Positions 8,567 through 18,575 of a stretch of DNA of 64,000 nucleotides are shown here, piece after piece. The notes under the pieces were generated by a model. That model made no database searches and had not been told where the DNA came from. It saw only the letters and a program-made list of their open reading frames with translations. The translations under genes and the position numbers were made by a program. Each line of letters begins with the position of its first letter. The first letter of the stretch is position 1. The stretch comes from Pseudorhodobacter wandonensis (GTDB taxonomy: Bacteria; Pseudomonadota; Alphaproteobacteria; Rhodobacterales; Rhodobacteraceae): assembly GCF_001202035.1 (NCBI RefSeq), contig NZ_LGHT01000044.1, positions 434,001-498,000 of the forward strand, given 5' to 3'.

Positions 8567-9397
8567 TTAGTCCCGCCGCGCATCGGCCGGATAAACCCCC
8601 AAGATATCCCGCTCCGAGGTAAAATATTTCAGCTCGTCCAGCGCCAGCTTTACATTCGCGTCCTCGGGGTGGCCTTCAATATCGGCATAGAATTCAGTCG
8701 CCGTGAACGACCCGCCCACCATATAGCTTTCCAGCTTGGTCATGTTCACCCCATTGGTGGCAAACCCGCCCATGGCCTTGTAAAGCGCTGCCGGAATATT
8801 GCGGACCCGGAAGGTAAAGGTTGTCATCATTTTGGCCGCGCGGCGCGAATGATCGGCCTCGCGCGACATCACCAGAAAACGGGTCGTGTTGTTGGACTGG
8901 TCCTCAATTTTGCTGGCCAGAACATCCAGCCCGTAAATCTCGCCCGCCAGTTCCGAGGCCAGCGCCCCCATCGAGGGCTCGCCTTTCTCGGCCACGATCT
9001 TGGCCGAGCCTGCCGTGTCGGCCCCTGTCACCGCCGCAATCGCATGGCTTTTCAAAAACTCGCGGCACTGGCCCAGCAAAACCGTGTGACTCATCGCGCG
9101 TTTCACCTCGGAAATCCTGGTGCCACGAACGGCCAGCAGGCTGATATGAACCCGAACAAAAGCCTCATCAATGATCCGCAGGCCCGAGCCGGGCAAAAGC
9201 GTGTGAATATCGGCCACCCGCCCATAGGTCGAGTTTTCGACCGGCAGCATCGCCAGATCAACCTCACCCGACCGGCAGGCCTCGATCGCGTCCTCAAAGG
9301 TGCGGCAGGGAACGGCCTCCATTGCGGGGCGGGCCTGACGGCACGCTTCGTGCGAATAGGCGCCCAGTTCCCCCTGAAAGGCAATGCGTCCGGTCAT
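8567..9397 (-). CDS. pheA: Prephenate dehydratase
   Basis: Converts prephenate to phenylpyruvate in phenylalanine synthesis. About 276 residues: a monofunctional dehydratase without a chorismate mutase domain, as in many alphaproteobacteria. The catalytic domain begins with [14 protein letters not shown] and carries [11 protein letters not shown] and the substrate-binding NNTTRFLVM. An ACT domain starts near residue 195 ([19 protein letters not shown]) and includes NMTKLESY, the region for phenylalanine feedback. The ATG at 9397 is preferred over an in-frame TTG at 9406 because GGAG lies about ten bases before the ATG. It is divergent from the cytochrome gene. Confidence 0.95.
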   Translation of the reverse strand: MTGRIAFQGELGAYSHEACRQARPAMEAVPCRTFEDAIEACRSGEVDLAMLPVENSTYGRVADIHTLLPGSGLRIIDEAFVRVHISLLAVRGTRISEVKRAMSHTVLLGQCREFLKSHAIAAVTGADTAGSAKIVAEKGEPSMGALASELAGEIYGLDVLASKIEDQSNNTTRFLVMSREADHSRRAAKMMTTFTFRVRNIPAALYKAMGGFATNGVNMTKLESYMVGGSFTATEFYADIEGHPEDANVKLALDELKYFTSERDILGVYPADARRD

Positions 9398-9517
9398 TTT
9401 AGGCAATCTCCGTCGAATAATTTAATATCAGGGCGTTTGGTCGCGCTACTATACCTTGAAACTTGGCAGGGGAAGCGGTTAGAAGCGAACAAAGTACACG
9501 CTGAAGCGAGGCGCGAC

Positions 9518-10033
9518 ATGTTCGACACGATGACAATGACCAAAATAGTTGGGGCCGGCTGTGGCTCGCTTCTGGTATTCCTGCTTGGGGGCTGGGCTGC
9601 ATCTGCACTCTATACCACAGGCGGTGGCCATGGCGGCGAAGCAACGCAAGCCTATACAATTCAAACCGCAGCAGCCGCACCTGCAGCAGGCGCAGCCGCA
9701 GGCCCGACATTCGACGAGCTTTATGCCTCGGCTGATGCCGCTGCCGGCGAAAAAGTGTTTTCCAAATGCAAGGCTTGCCACAAGGTTGACGGGTCCAACG
9801 GCACCGGCCCGCATTTGAACGGCGTTGTTAATCGCGAAAAGGCGCATGTAGAAGGCTTTGGTTATTCTGACGCGCTGATGGCGATGTCATCCGAAAAATG
9901 GGAACCGGCCAAACTTGACGCCTTCTTGACCAACCCCAAGAAATACGCGCCCGGCACCAAGATGAGCTTTGCCGGTTTGCCAAAAGACACCGACCGCGCA
10001 AACCTGATTGCTTGGTTGGCTACCCAGCCATAA
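9518..10033 (+). CDS. cycM: Membrane-anchored cytochrome c552 (CycM / cytochrome c-y type)
   Basis: Electron carrier linking the bc1 complex to terminal oxidases at the periplasmic face of the membrane. The 171 residues have an uncleaved N-terminal anchor ([14 protein letters not shown] followed by a hydrophobic segment to about residue 30), an Ala/Pro/Gly-rich linker, and a class I cytochrome c domain. The single haem site is CKACH (about residues 85-89), preceded by AAGEKVFSK and followed by GPHLNGVV. The Met ligand lies in [10 protein letters not shown]. The N-terminal segment closely resembles Paracoccus denitrificans CycM as I remember it. The long frame open upstream is out of context; the ATG at 9518 fits the family. 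Confidence 0.93.
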   Translation: MFDTMTMTKIVGAGCGSLLVFLLGGWAASALYTTGGGHGGEATQAYTIQTAAAAPAAGAAAGPTFDELYASADAAAGEKVFSKCKACHKVDGSNGTGPHLNGVVNREKAHVEGFGYSDALMAMSSEKWEPAKLDAFLTNPKKYAPGTKMSFAGLPKDTDRANLIAWLATQP

Positions 10034-10055
10034 TCTGACCCGATTTTTATGCAGG

Positions 10056-10079
10056 GGCCGTCCGTTTGGGCGGCCTTTT
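10056..10079 (+). terminator. Rho-independent terminator of cycM
   Basis: GGCCGTCC (10056-10063), loop GTTT and GGGCGGCC (10068-10075) form an 8-bp stem with one T-G wobble, followed by TTTT. It starts 23 bases after the cycM stop codon. Confidence 0.82.
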
Positions 10080-10224
10080 GCGTTTCTCGGGCATTATCAC
10101 GCAATCGCAACTTGTTGCCCCTAGTGCTTACATTCTAGCATGATCCCCAGATGCGAGATTAATTTGGCAGGGCACAGCCCTATGCCATGACCCCGGAACC
10201 ATCGGGGCATGCAGGAGGAAGACG

Positions 10225-12126
10225 ATGAAGCAGGCACGGCAGGCGGTGGCAAAGGCGGAACTAGGTTTGGTGAAAATGGGGCTGATGGGCGGTGCTGTTA
10301 TCCTCGCCCTAGCGGCCACGGCCGTGGCAGCGCGGTCCGAGACCATTACCGCACACGGAATTTCAACCTTTGGCGAGCTAAACTACCCTGCGGATTTCAA
10401 GCATCTTGCCTATGTGAACCCCGACGCGCCCAAAGGCGGCGAGATATCGGAATGGACCTCGGGCGGGTTTGACAGCATGAACCCCTATTCTATCAAAGGA
10501 CGCGCGGCGGCCCTGTCTTCGGCAGCGTTTGAAGCAATTTTGGAAGGCACTGATGATGAAATCGGCGCCAGTTATTGCCTGCTCTGTTCAAGTCTTGAAT
10601 ATCCCGAAGATCGCTCTTGGGTGATTTTCAACCTGCGCGATGACGTAAAGTTTTCGGATGGCACGCCAATGACCGCAAATGACGTGGTCTTTTCCTTCAA
10701 TGTTTTCCTGACCAAAGGCCTGACGGATTTTCGTACCATCCTTGCGACCAAGGTCGAATCTGTCGAGGCGCTGGACGCGCATCGTGTGAAATACACGTTT
10801 AAAACCGGCATCCCTACGCGCGATTTGCCACAAGATGTGGGCGGAATGCCGATTCTTTCCAAAGCGCAGTATGAGGCAAAGGGGCTGGACCTTGCCGAAA
10901 GCAGCATGACGCCTTTTGTCGGCACTGGCCCCTATGTGCTTGATTCCATGCGGGTTGGCGAATCGATTACCTATAAGCGTAACCCCGATTATTGGGGGGC
11001 CAACCATCCGCTGCGTGTTGGCACCAACAACTTTGATAAAATCCGCATCGAGTATTTTTCCGATTATGATGCGGCGTTTGAAGGGTTTAAAGGCGGCAGC
11101 TATACCTTCCGCAATGAGGCATCCTCGATTAAATGGGCAACGGGGTATGATTTCCCGACGGTAAAAAATGGCCAGGTCATCAAGGCCGAATTGGCAGACG
11201 GTTCTAAATCGACCGGCCAGTCGTTCGTTTTCAACCTGCGCCGCGAGAAATTCCAAGATCCGCGCGTGCGCGAGGCGATTGGCCTGATGTTCAACTTTGA
11301 ATGGTCAAACAAAACCCTGTTTTACGGAATTTATGCGCGGATCAATTCGTTCTGGGACAACAGCTTTATGGAGGCAACGGGAACGCCATCGCCCGAGGAA
11401 GTGGCGTTGTTGCAGCCGCTTGTCGATGACGGGTTGCTGGATGCATCCATTCTGACGGATGAGGCCGTGATGTCGCCGGTTTCGGGGGACAGGCAGCTGG
11501 ACCGTGGCAATCTGCGCAAAGCTTCGGCGTTGCTGGCAGATGCAGGCTGGATTGTTGGCGATGACGGTATGCGCCGCAATGCCAAAGGTGAATTGCTGCG
11601 GGTCGAGTTTCTTGAGGACAGCCCCAGCTTTGACCGCGTCATCAACCCCTTTGTCGAGAACCTGCGCAGCCTTGGCGTGGATGCGGTGCTAACCCGCGTC
11701 GATAACGCCCAGATGGAAGACCGCACCCGCCCGCCGAAATATGATTTCGACATTACCAACCATTTCCAGCGGACCAACTATTTTTCGGGTTCCGAACTAG
11801 AGCAGTATTACGGGTCGCAAACGGCGGATGTGTCCAGCTTTAACGCCATGGGATTGAAAAGCGCGGCTGTGGACCGGATGACCAAAATCGTTCTGGCCGC
11901 CGACACGTTGCAAAACCTGACCACTGCAACAAAGGCATTGGACCGCGTGATGCGGGCCGAGCGTTTTGCCATTTTCCAATGGTTCAAGGCTAAGCATACC
12001 GTTGCCTATTATGACATTTTTGAACATCCTGACACGCTGCCGCCCTATGCGCTGGGCGAGCTGAGCTTCTGGTGGTATAACGCCGAAAAGGCCGCCGCGC
12101 TAAAGGCTGCAGGCGTGTTGAAATAA
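10225..12126 (+). CDS. yejA: Extracellular solute-binding protein of a peptide ABC transporter (YejA-like)
   Basis: Periplasmic binding protein of the SBP family 5 (oligopeptide/microcin C group) that delivers peptides to the YejBEF permease. It has 633 residues. The N-terminal signal peptide has a basic start and a hydrophobic stretch [17 protein letters not shown] ending near residue 37. The mature part opens [17 protein letters not shown], and an SBP5 core includes [21 protein letters not shown]. The ATG at 10225 is preceded by AGGAGGA. It is the first gene of a four-gene transporter operon (24 bases to the next gene). The substrate is likely oligopeptides, but exact specificity cannot be read from sequence. 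Confidence 0.93.
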   Translation: MKQARQAVAKAELGLVKMGLMGGAVILALAATAVAARSETITAHGISTFGELNYPADFKHLAYVNPDAPKGGEISEWTSGGFDSMNPYSIKGRAAALSSAAFEAILEGTDDEIGASYCLLCSSLEYPEDRSWVIFNLRDDVKFSDGTPMTANDVVFSFNVFLTKGLTDFRTILATKVESVEALDAHRVKYTFKTGIPTRDLPQDVGGMPILSKAQYEAKGLDLAESSMTPFVGTGPYVLDSMRVGESITYKRNPDYWGANHPLRVGTNNFDKIRIEYFSDYDAAFEGFKGGSYTFRNEASSIKWATGYDFPTVKNGQVIKAELADGSKSTGQSFVFNLRREKFQDPRVREAIGLMFNFEWSNKTLFYGIYARINSFWDNSFMEATGTPSPEEVALLQPLVDDGLLDASILTDEAVMSPVSGDRQLDRGNLRKASALLADAGWIVGDDGMRRNAKGELLRVEFLEDSPSFDRVINPFVENLRSLGVDAVLTRVDNAQMEDRTRPPKYDFDITNHFQRTNYFSGSELEQYYGSQTADVSSFNAMGLKSAAVDRMTKIVLAADTLQNLTTATKALDRVMRAERFAIFQWFKAKHTVAYYDIFEHPDTLPPYALGELSFWWYNAEKAAALKAAGVLK

Positions 12127-12149
12127 CAAAAAACTGGCAGGTAAGCAGT

Positions 12150-13226
12150 ATGGGTGCCTATATCCTTCGGCGATTGTTGCTGATCATTCCAACCTTGCTT
12201 GGGATTATGATCATCAACTTTGCGATGATCCAATTCGTGCCGGGCGGCCCGATTGAGCAGGTTCTGGCGCGGCTGGATGGTGGCGGTGATGCGCTACAAG
12301 GGATCTCGGGTAGCGGTGATGCGGGAACCGAGGCCGCAGGTGACAGCCAGTATCTGGGCGCACGCGGTTTGCCGCCCGAGTTTATCGCCGAGCTGGAAAA
12401 GCAGTTCGGTTTTGATAAGCCGCCGTTGCAGCGTTTCCTTGATATGCTGTGGAATTACGCGCGGTTCGATTTTGGCGAAAGCTATTTCCGGTCTATTTCC
12501 GTCACGGATCTGGTGCTGGAAAAGATGCCTGTGTCGATCAGTTTGGGCCTGTGGTCAACGCTGATAGCCTATCTCGTGTCTATTCCTTTGGGCATTCGCA
12601 AGGCGGTGCGCGATGGTACGGCCTTTGATACCTGGACCTCGGGCGCGATTATCGTGGCCTATGCTATCCCTGGGTTTTTGTTCGCGATTTTGCTGTTGGT
12701 GCTTTTTGCCGGCGGGTCGTATTACAAGATTTTCCCTCTGCGCGGCCTGACGTCCGAGGGGTTTTCCGACCTGTCGTTGATGGGGAAAGCCTTGGATTAT
12801 ATGTGGCACATGGCGCTGCCGATCACCGCCTCGACGATTGCCAGCTTTGCCACGCTGACCTTGCTGACGAAAAACAGTTTTCTGGATGAAATAGGCAAGC
12901 AGTATGTGATGACGGCCAAGGCCAAGGGTCTATCAGAAAGCCGCGTGCTCTATGGTCATGTATTCCGCAACGCTATGCTGATTGTGATTGCGGGCTTTCC
13001 GGCGGCCTTTGTGTCGATCTTCTTTGGTCAAAGCCTGATTATTGAAACGATCTTTTCGCTGGATGGTTTGGGGCAAATGGGGTTCAAGGCCGTGGTGGAA
13101 CGTGATTACCCTGTGATGTTTGGCACGCTTTATGCCTTTGGTATCATGGGGCTATTGGTAGGGATTATCTCGGATCTGATGTATGTCTGGATCGACCCAC
13201 GCATTGATTTTGAGGGGCGCGGATAA
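12150..13226 (+). CDS. yejB: Peptide ABC transporter permease YejB
   Basis: Inner-membrane subunit of the YejABEF importer. It has 358 residues and six predicted membrane helices, opening with [19 protein letters not shown], the usual N-terminus of DppB/OppB-type permeases. The cytoplasmic EAA loop that contacts the ATPase is seen around [22 protein letters not shown] loop rich in Gly and Asp (about residues 38-68) lies between the first two helices. The stop TAA overlaps the ATG of yejE by one base, which suggests translational coupling. Confidence 0.95.
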   Translation: MGAYILRRLLLIIPTLLGIMIINFAMIQFVPGGPIEQVLARLDGGGDALQGISGSGDAGTEAAGDSQYLGARGLPPEFIAELEKQFGFDKPPLQRFLDMLWNYARFDFGESYFRSISVTDLVLEKMPVSISLGLWSTLIAYLVSIPLGIRKAVRDGTAFDTWTSGAIIVAYAIPGFLFAILLLVLFAGGSYYKIFPLRGLTSEGFSDLSLMGKALDYMWHMALPITASTIASFATLTLLTKNSFLDEIGKQYVMTAKAKGLSESRVLYGHVFRNAMLIVIAGFPAAFVSIFFGQSLIIETIFSLDGLGQMGFKAVVERDYPVMFGTLYAFGIMGLLVGIISDLMYVWIDPRIDFEGRG

Positions 13227-14326
13227 TGGCTCTTTCCCCGCTAAACCAGCGCCGCTGGCGCAATTTCAAAGCCAACCGCCGTGCGTTCTGGTCGTTCTGG
13301 CTGCTTTTGGTGCTCTACGGGCTGTCGATGTTTGCCGAGGTGCTGGCGAATGACAAGCCGCTGCTGGTCAGCTATCGCGGTGAAATTCGCGCGCCATTTT
13401 TGCAATTTTACCCCGAAACCGCCTTTGGCGGCGATTTCCGGACCGAAGCGAAATACCGCGACCCCGAGGTGCGCTGCCTGATCCGTTCCGGCGGGGTTGA
13501 GGCCTGTCTGGATGACCCTGACGCCTCGCTTGCCGCACTTGATGCGGATACGTTGGAAGGCGCGCAAAAGGGCTGGGTGCTGTGGCCGCCCATTCCTTAT
13601 AGCTTTAACACCATCAATGATATTGGCCGCGCAGCGCCCAGCCCGCCCGATGCGAACCACTGGCTTGGCACCGATGATACCGCGCGGGATGTGACGGCGC
13701 GGGTGATTTATGGCTTCCGGCTGTCCGTGTCATTTGCGCTGATTGTGACGTTCCTCACCTCGGTGATCGGGGTGGCTGCGGGGGCGGTGCAGGGCTATTT
13801 CGGCGGCTGGGTTGACCTGATTTTCCAGCGGGTGCTGGAAATTTGGGGCTCAACCCCCAGTCTTTACATCATCATCATCGTCGCGGCGATCTGGCGGATG
13901 AATTTCTGGCTGCTGGTGGGCCTGATGGTGCTGTTTGGCTGGACGTCACTGGTGGGCGTGGTGCGGGCCGAATTTCTGCGCGCGCGCAATTTCGAGTATG
14001 TCCGCGCGGCGCGTGCGCTGGGGGTTTCCGACCGTGTGATCATGTTCCGCCATGTGCTGCCGAATGCGATGGTCGCCACGCTGACCATGCTGCCGTTTAT
14101 CATCACTGGCACCATCGGCTCGCTTGCGGTGCTGGATTTCCTTGGCTTTGGCCTGCCTGCCTCGGCCCCGTCTTTGGGCGAGCTGACGTTGCAAGCCAAG
14201 CAAAACCTGCAAGCGCCGTGGCTCGCCTTTACCGCGTTTTCGGTGTTTGCGATCATGCTGTCGCTGCTGGTGTTCATCTTTGAAGGCGTGCGCGATGCCT
14301 TTGACCCGCGAAAGACCTTCCAATGA
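13226..14326 (+). CDS. yejE: Peptide ABC transporter permease YejE
   Basis: Second membrane subunit of the YejABEF importer, with 366 residues. The N-terminus (NQRRWRNFKANRRAFWSFW) is the OppC-type leader. A large periplasmic loop (about residues 40-145) follows the first helix and carries IPYSFNTINDIGRAAPSPP and HWLGTDDTARDV, typical of the YejE/DppC group. The EAA loop is visible as LRARNFEYVRAARALGVSD. Its stop overlaps the yejF start by four bases (ATGA at 14323-14326). Confidence 0.95.
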   Translation: MALSPLNQRRWRNFKANRRAFWSFWLLLVLYGLSMFAEVLANDKPLLVSYRGEIRAPFLQFYPETAFGGDFRTEAKYRDPEVRCLIRSGGVEACLDDPDASLAALDADTLEGAQKGWVLWPPIPYSFNTINDIGRAAPSPPDANHWLGTDDTARDVTARVIYGFRLSVSFALIVTFLTSVIGVAAGAVQGYFGGWVDLIFQRVLEIWGSTPSLYIIIIVAAIWRMNFWLLVGLMVLFGWTSLVGVVRAEFLRARNFEYVRAARALGVSDRVIMFRHVLPNAMVATLTMLPFIITGTIGSLAVLDFLGFGLPASAPSLGELTLQAKQNLQAPWLAFTAFSVFAIMLSLLVFIFEGVRDAFDPRKTFQ

Positions 14327-15921
14327 CCGATACCGTTCTTGCCGTTGAAAACCTGACTATCGGCTTTCGTCAGGACGGCCGTCTGATTGAGGCCGTCAAA
14401 GGTGTGTCCTTTACAGTGGCCAAGGGGGAAACCGTGGCCTTGGTGGGCGAAAGCGGGTCTGGAAAATCGGTGACTGCCCTTTCCACCGTGTCGCTGTTGC
14501 CAAGTTCGGCGCAGGTTGCGGGGTCGATTATCTATAACGGTACCCAGATGATCGGCGCGCCTGAGGCCGATTTGCGCCGTGTGCGCGGCAATGACATCAG
14601 CTTTATTTTCCAGGAGCCGATGACCAGCCTGAACCCGCTGCACACGATTGAAAAGCAGCTGGCCGAAAGTCTTGAGCTGCACCAAGGCCTTGACGGCAAA
14701 GCCGCCCGCGCGCGGATTTTGGAGCTGCTGGATAAGGTTGGCATTCGCGACGCCGAAAGTCGGCTTGGGGCGTATCCGCATCAGTTGTCGGGCGGGCAAC
14801 GCCAGCGCGTGATGATAGCGATGGCGCTGGCCAACGGGCCGGAACTGCTGATCGCGGATGAGCCGACAACCGCGCTGGATGTAACCATTCAGGCGCAAAT
14901 TCTGGAACTGCTGGCCGAACTGAAACGCGCCGAAGGGCTAAGCCTTTTGTTCATTACGCATGACCTTGGCATTGTGCGCCGCATCGCTGACCGCGTGTGT
15001 GTGATGAAAGGCGGCGAGATAGTTGAACAAGGCGCGACCGCCGAGATTTTTGCCAACCCGCAGCATCCCTATACCAAGACGCTGCTAGAGGCCGAACCCA
15101 AAGGCCGCCCCGAACCCGCGCCTGTGGGCGGGGCGGAAATCGTGCGCACCGAAAACCTGCGCGTCTGGTTCCCCATTCATCGCGGTTTTCTGCGCAAGGT
15201 GACGGGGCATGTAAAGGCGGTGAACGCGGCCAGCATTTCCATCAACGCAGGCGAAACACTGGGGATTGTGGGCGAAAGCGGGTCGGGTAAAACCACGCTG
15301 GCACTGGCGATATTGCGGCTGATCGCATCTGATGGGCCGATCGTGTTCATGGGCCAGAATGTGCAAAACTGGCCTGCAAAGCAAATGCGCGACCTGCGCA
15401 AGCAGATGCAGGTGGTGTTCCAAGACCCTTATGGCAGCCTGTCGCCCCGTATGACGATTGAACAAATCATCGCCGAAGGTTTGGGTGTACATGGCACCGC
15501 CAAAGGCATGGACCATCGGCAGATGGTGGCGGATATTATGACCGAGGTGGGGCTCGACCCCGCAACGATGGGGCGTTACCCGCATGAGTTTTCGGGCGGC
15601 CAGCGCCAACGCGTGGCGATTGCGCGCGCGATGATCTTGCGGCCGAAACTGGTGCTGCTGGATGAACCGACCAGCGCGCTGGATATGACGGTGCAGGTGC
15701 AAATCGTGGAATTGCTGCGTGATTTGCAGCGCAAACAGGGGCTTGCCTATCTGTTTATCAGCCATGATTTGCGGGTTGTCAGGGCCTTGGCGCATAAGGT
15801 CATCGTGATGAAACAGGGTGATGTGGTTGAACAGGGCATCGGCGCACAAGTGTTTGACAACCCGCAAACCGACTATACCAAGGCATTGATGGCGGCCGCA
15901 TTCGGGCAGGGCGGCGCATAA
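14323..15921 (+). CDS. yejF: Peptide ABC transporter ATPase YejF (double cassette)
   Basis: Cytoplasmic ATPase powering the YejABEF importer. The 532 residues carry two complete ATP-binding cassettes in one chain. Cassette 1 has Walker A GESGSGKS (near residue 44), signature LSGGQRQRV and Walker [13 protein letters not shown]. Cassette 2 has Walker [11 protein letters not shown] (near 315), signature FSGGQRQRV and Walker [13 protein letters not shown]. Each cassette is followed by the peptide-transporter C-terminal segment, with [12 protein letters not shown] in the first. It is translationally coupled to yejE and followed nine bases later by a glycosyltransferase gene. Confidence 0.96.
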   Translation: MTDTVLAVENLTIGFRQDGRLIEAVKGVSFTVAKGETVALVGESGSGKSVTALSTVSLLPSSAQVAGSIIYNGTQMIGAPEADLRRVRGNDISFIFQEPMTSLNPLHTIEKQLAESLELHQGLDGKAARARILELLDKVGIRDAESRLGAYPHQLSGGQRQRVMIAMALANGPELLIADEPTTALDVTIQAQILELLAELKRAEGLSLLFITHDLGIVRRIADRVCVMKGGEIVEQGATAEIFANPQHPYTKTLLEAEPKGRPEPAPVGGAEIVRTENLRVWFPIHRGFLRKVTGHVKAVNAASISINAGETLGIVGESGSGKTTLALAILRLIASDGPIVFMGQNVQNWPAKQMRDLRKQMQVVFQDPYGSLSPRMTIEQIIAEGLGVHGTAKGMDHRQMVADIMTEVGLDPATMGRYPHEFSGGQRQRVAIARAMILRPKLVLLDEPTSALDMTVQVQIVELLRDLQRKQGLAYLFISHDLRVVRALAHKVIVMKQGDVVEQGIGAQVFDNPQTDYTKALMAAAFGQGGA

Positions 15922-15930
15922 GGCGGTTTG

Positions 15931-17160
15931 ATGAAGATCCTCTTCGTTCACCAGAACTTTCCGGGCCAGTTCCTGCATTTGGCACCCGCCTTGCAGGCCC
16001 GCGGGCATGATTGCCGCGCCCTGACCGATGCCAGCAACAAACGCGACAGCAAAATTCCCATCATGCGCTATCGCCATAACGTGCCGCTGCCTGATCCAAA
16101 GTCCACGCGACTGGGGCGGAATTTTACGCAGATGACCGACCGAGGCGTTTCAGCCGCGCGCGCCTGCATGCAAATGCGTGACAAGCATGGCTATGTGCCT
16201 GACGTAATCATCGGGCATTCCGGCTGGGGTGAGACGCTGTTTCTGAAAGAGGTATGGCCCGATGCAAAGCTGATCATCTATGCCGAGTTTTACTATCGCG
16301 GCGTTGATCGCGATGTTGGTTTTGACCCCGAGTTTTCGCGAGGGGGCTTTGACGGCGTTATGACCGCACAGTCGCGGGCGGCGCATCTGGGGCAATCCTT
16401 GTTGCACGCCGATGCCGCAATCGCGCCGACGAACTGGCAGGCAAGCACCTTTCCGCCTGCCCTGCGCCCGATGATTAACGTGATCTTTGACGGTGTGAAT
16501 ACCGATTTGGTGGCGCCGAATGCGGCGGCCAGCCTGACCCTGCCGAATGGATTGCAGTTGCGCACGGGTGATGAGGTGCTGACCTTTGTGAACCGCAATC
16601 TTGAACCGTATCGCGGCTATCATACCTTTGTGCGGTCCTTGCCCGATGTGTTGGCCGCCCGGCCAAATGCGCAAGTGGTGATCGTGGGCGGAGATGACGT
16701 GAGCTATGGTGCGGCTGCACCAGAAGGCCAAAGCTGGAAACAGTTTTTTCTGGATGAGGTCAAGGACAGGATCGACCTAGGCCGCGTGCATTTTCTGGGC
16801 AAAGTGCCCTATTCCGATTTTGTCGCGCTGATGCAGATCAGCCGCGTGCATGCCTATCTGACCTATCCCTTTGTGCTGTCTTGGTCGATGCTAGAGGCGA
16901 TGTCAGCGGGGGCCTATGTTGTCGGCTCGCGCACTGCGCCGGTCGAGGAAGTGATCACGGACGGCGTTAATGGCCGCTTGGTCGATTTCTTTGATATCAA
17001 GGCATGGGCCGATGCGTTGGCGCAGGGGCTGGCCGAACCTGAGCGGTTCCTGCCCTTTCGCCGTGCCGCGCGCCAAACGATTGTCGACAATTACGACCTG
17101 CAGAATGTCTGCATGCCGCGCATGGTTGCGTTTGTCGAAGGCTTTGCACCAACGGCTTAG
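15931..17160 (+). CDS. Glycosyltransferase family 4 protein
   Basis: A GT-B fold glycosyltransferase of 409 residues. The N-terminal Rossmann domain opens MKILFVHQNFPGQFLHLAP. The C-terminal domain carries GKVPYSDFVALMQ and the nucleotide-sugar binding segment with the Glu-rich pattern WSMLEAMSAGAYVV, followed by APVEEVITDGVNGRLV. Acceptor and donor are unknown. The ATG at 15931 lies nine bases after the yejF stop with no terminator between, so it is probably co-transcribed with the peptide transporter, an unusual partner. The 3' end overlaps that of convergent hemN by four bases (17157-17160). Confidence 0.88.
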   Translation: MKILFVHQNFPGQFLHLAPALQARGHDCRALTDASNKRDSKIPIMRYRHNVPLPDPKSTRLGRNFTQMTDRGVSAARACMQMRDKHGYVPDVIIGHSGWGETLFLKEVWPDAKLIIYAEFYYRGVDRDVGFDPEFSRGGFDGVMTAQSRAAHLGQSLLHADAAIAPTNWQASTFPPALRPMINVIFDGVNTDLVAPNAAASLTLPNGLQLRTGDEVLTFVNRNLEPYRGYHTFVRSLPDVLAARPNAQVVIVGGDDVSYGAAAPEGQSWKQFFLDEVKDRIDLGRVHFLGKVPYSDFVALMQISRVHAYLTYPFVLSWSMLEAMSAGAYVVGSRTAPVEEVITDGVNGRLVDFFDIKAWADALAQGLAEPERFLPFRRAARQTIVDNYDLQNVCMPRMVAFVEGFAPTA

Positions 17161-18512
17161 ACTGCGGCCGAATGCTGTGCCTTGGCGTGGTCATATTCAT
17201 CAAAACTGCGCGCGATCATCCGCGTCAATGGCCTTGCGTGCGGCGGAACGGTCAGCCCGTCGTCATTCAGTGTGACCATGTCGCCAAAGGCGGTTTTGGC
17301 GGCTTGCAGCAATGTCTCAAGCCGTTCGGCGCTCACATCAAAATCGCGCAGCAGCTCAACCCGATCAATACGGAAATCGCACATTACGGCCTCAATCATC
17401 CGGGCGCGCAGCAAGTCCTCGCCCGTGAAGATATGGCCGCGGTGGGTCGAGAAATGTCCGTCGCGGATGGCTTTGGTATGGGCCGCCGTGGCGCTGGCAT
17501 TTTGCGCAAAGCCTTGTGGAAAGCGCGAGATGGACGAGGCACCAAGCCCGATCAGGGCCGCAGCCGTATCATCGGTATAGCCTTGGAAATTGCGGCGCAG
17601 CGTACCCGCAGCTTGGGCCTTGGCCAAACCGTCCGAGGGCAGGGCGAAGTGGTCGATGCCTATCTCGGTATAGCCGTCCAAGGTGAACAGTTCACGTGCG
17701 GTTTCAAACAGTGATAAACGGTCTTGTGGGGCGGGGATCTTGTCAGACGGGATCAACTGCTGGCGGCGGCTCATCCATGGTACATGGGCATAGCCGTATA
17801 ACGCCACGCGATCGGGTGACAAGGTTAGCAGTTTTTGCACCGAATCAGCGATGCGAATGTTGGTCTGGTGCGGCAGGCCATATAAAATATCGGCGTTCAG
17901 GCTGGCCACGCCACGGTCGCGGATCATGTCAGCGACTTGCTTGGTCAGTTCGTAACTCTGCTCTCGGCCGATGGTTTTCTGGATCTCGGGGTCGAAATCC
18001 TGCACGCCAATCGATGCGCGGTTCATACCCGAGGCGACCAGGGCATCCAGCCGCCCGGCGTCAATTTCATTGGGGTCAATTTCAACCGAGAACTCACCGC
18101 CTTTGGCCAGCGGAACGGCATCAAAAATCTGGTCGGCCAGGCCGCGCATCAGGTCAGGCGACAACAGGGTTGGCGTACCGCCGCCCCAATGCAGGCGGGA
18201 TAAAGTGACGCCAGGGGCCAGATGGCGGCGCAGCAAAGCGATCTCATCGCGCAGCATTTCAGCATAGGCAATGACCGGCGCATCCGAGGTGGTGCCTTGG
18301 GTCCGACAGGCGCAGAACCAGCACAATCGGCGGCAAAACGGCACGTGAACATAGAGCGAGATTTCGGCGCCCGCAGGCACGGCCTCGATCCAATTGGCAA
18401 ACTGGCCAGCGTCAACTCCGCCCGCGAAATGCGGGGCAGTGGGGTAGCTGGTATATCGCGGGACACGCGCGTCAAATAGACCGAGGCGCTTGAGTTCTGA
18501 GTGTGTGTTCAT
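17157..18512 (-). CDS. hemN: Oxygen-independent coproporphyrinogen III oxidase
   Basis: Radical-SAM enzyme converting coproporphyrinogen III to protoporphyrinogen IX under low oxygen, for haem and, where present, bacteriochlorophyll. About 451 residues. The cluster motif CxxxCxxC is seen as CRRLCWFC (near residue 60), preceded by YVHVPF. Other family sequences include LHWGGGTPTLL, EIDPNEID and RASIGVQDF. The ATG at 18512 is preferred; an in-frame GTG at 18554 would place the FNR box inside the gene. No Shine-Dalgarno sequence is visible before this ATG. It is divergent from fnrL across a 63-base region with an FNR box, so anaerobic control is likely. Confidence 0.95.
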   Translation of the reverse strand: MNTHSELKRLGLFDARVPRYTSYPTAPHFAGGVDAGQFANWIEAVPAGAEISLYVHVPFCRRLCWFCACRTQGTTSDAPVIAYAEMLRDEIALLRRHLAPGVTLSRLHWGGGTPTLLSPDLMRGLADQIFDAVPLAKGGEFSVEIDPNEIDAGRLDALVASGMNRASIGVQDFDPEIQKTIGREQSYELTKQVADMIRDRGVASLNADILYGLPHQTNIRIADSVQKLLTLSPDRVALYGYAHVPWMSRRQQLIPSDKIPAPQDRLSLFETARELFTLDGYTEIGIDHFALPSDGLAKAQAAGTLRRNFQGYTDDTAAALIGLGASSISRFPQGFAQNASATAAHTKAIRDGHFSTHRGHIFTGEDLLRARMIEAVMCDFRIDRVELLRDFDVSAERLETLLQAAKTAFGDMVTLNDDGLTVPPHARPLTRMIARSFDEYDHAKAQHSAAV

Positions 18513-18528
18513 ATTTGAATCTGTGGCG

Positions 18529-18534
18529 TATAAT
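18529..18534 (+). promoter_or_regulatory. Perfect -10 hexamer, probable fnrL promoter
   Basis: TATAAT at 18529-18534 matches the sigma-70 -10 consensus exactly. It would start transcription near 18541, about 35 bases before the fnrL ATG. The -35 region (TGTTCA at 18506-18511, 17-base spacing) is weak. The complementary strand reads ATTATA, so a hemN promoter could share these bases. Confidence 0.5.
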
Positions 18535-18547
18535 GAGATTGAAAACC

Positions 18548-18561
18548 TTGACACAGATCAA
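18548..18561. promoter_or_regulatory. FNR/FnrL binding site between hemN and fnrL
   Basis: TTGACACAGATCAA matches the FNR consensus TTGAT-N4-ATCAA in nine of ten specified bases. It is centred 42.5 bases upstream of the hemN ATG and 21 bases upstream of the fnrL ATG. Relative to the predicted fnrL start site it lies at about +8 to +21, which would suit repression by FnrL of its own gene. For hemN its position is upstream, as for activation or promoter overlap. Confidence 0.78.
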
Positions 18562-18575
18562 ATCGGAAACGCGAT

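Noticed and set aside
8669-9517. Long N-terminal extension of the cytochrome c552 frame
   Set aside because: It runs antisense through pheA; the ATG at 9518 matches the CycM-type N-terminus.
13864-14898. A 344-codon minus-strand frame across yejE and yejF
   Set aside because: Antisense to strongly supported transporter genes, with atypical composition.
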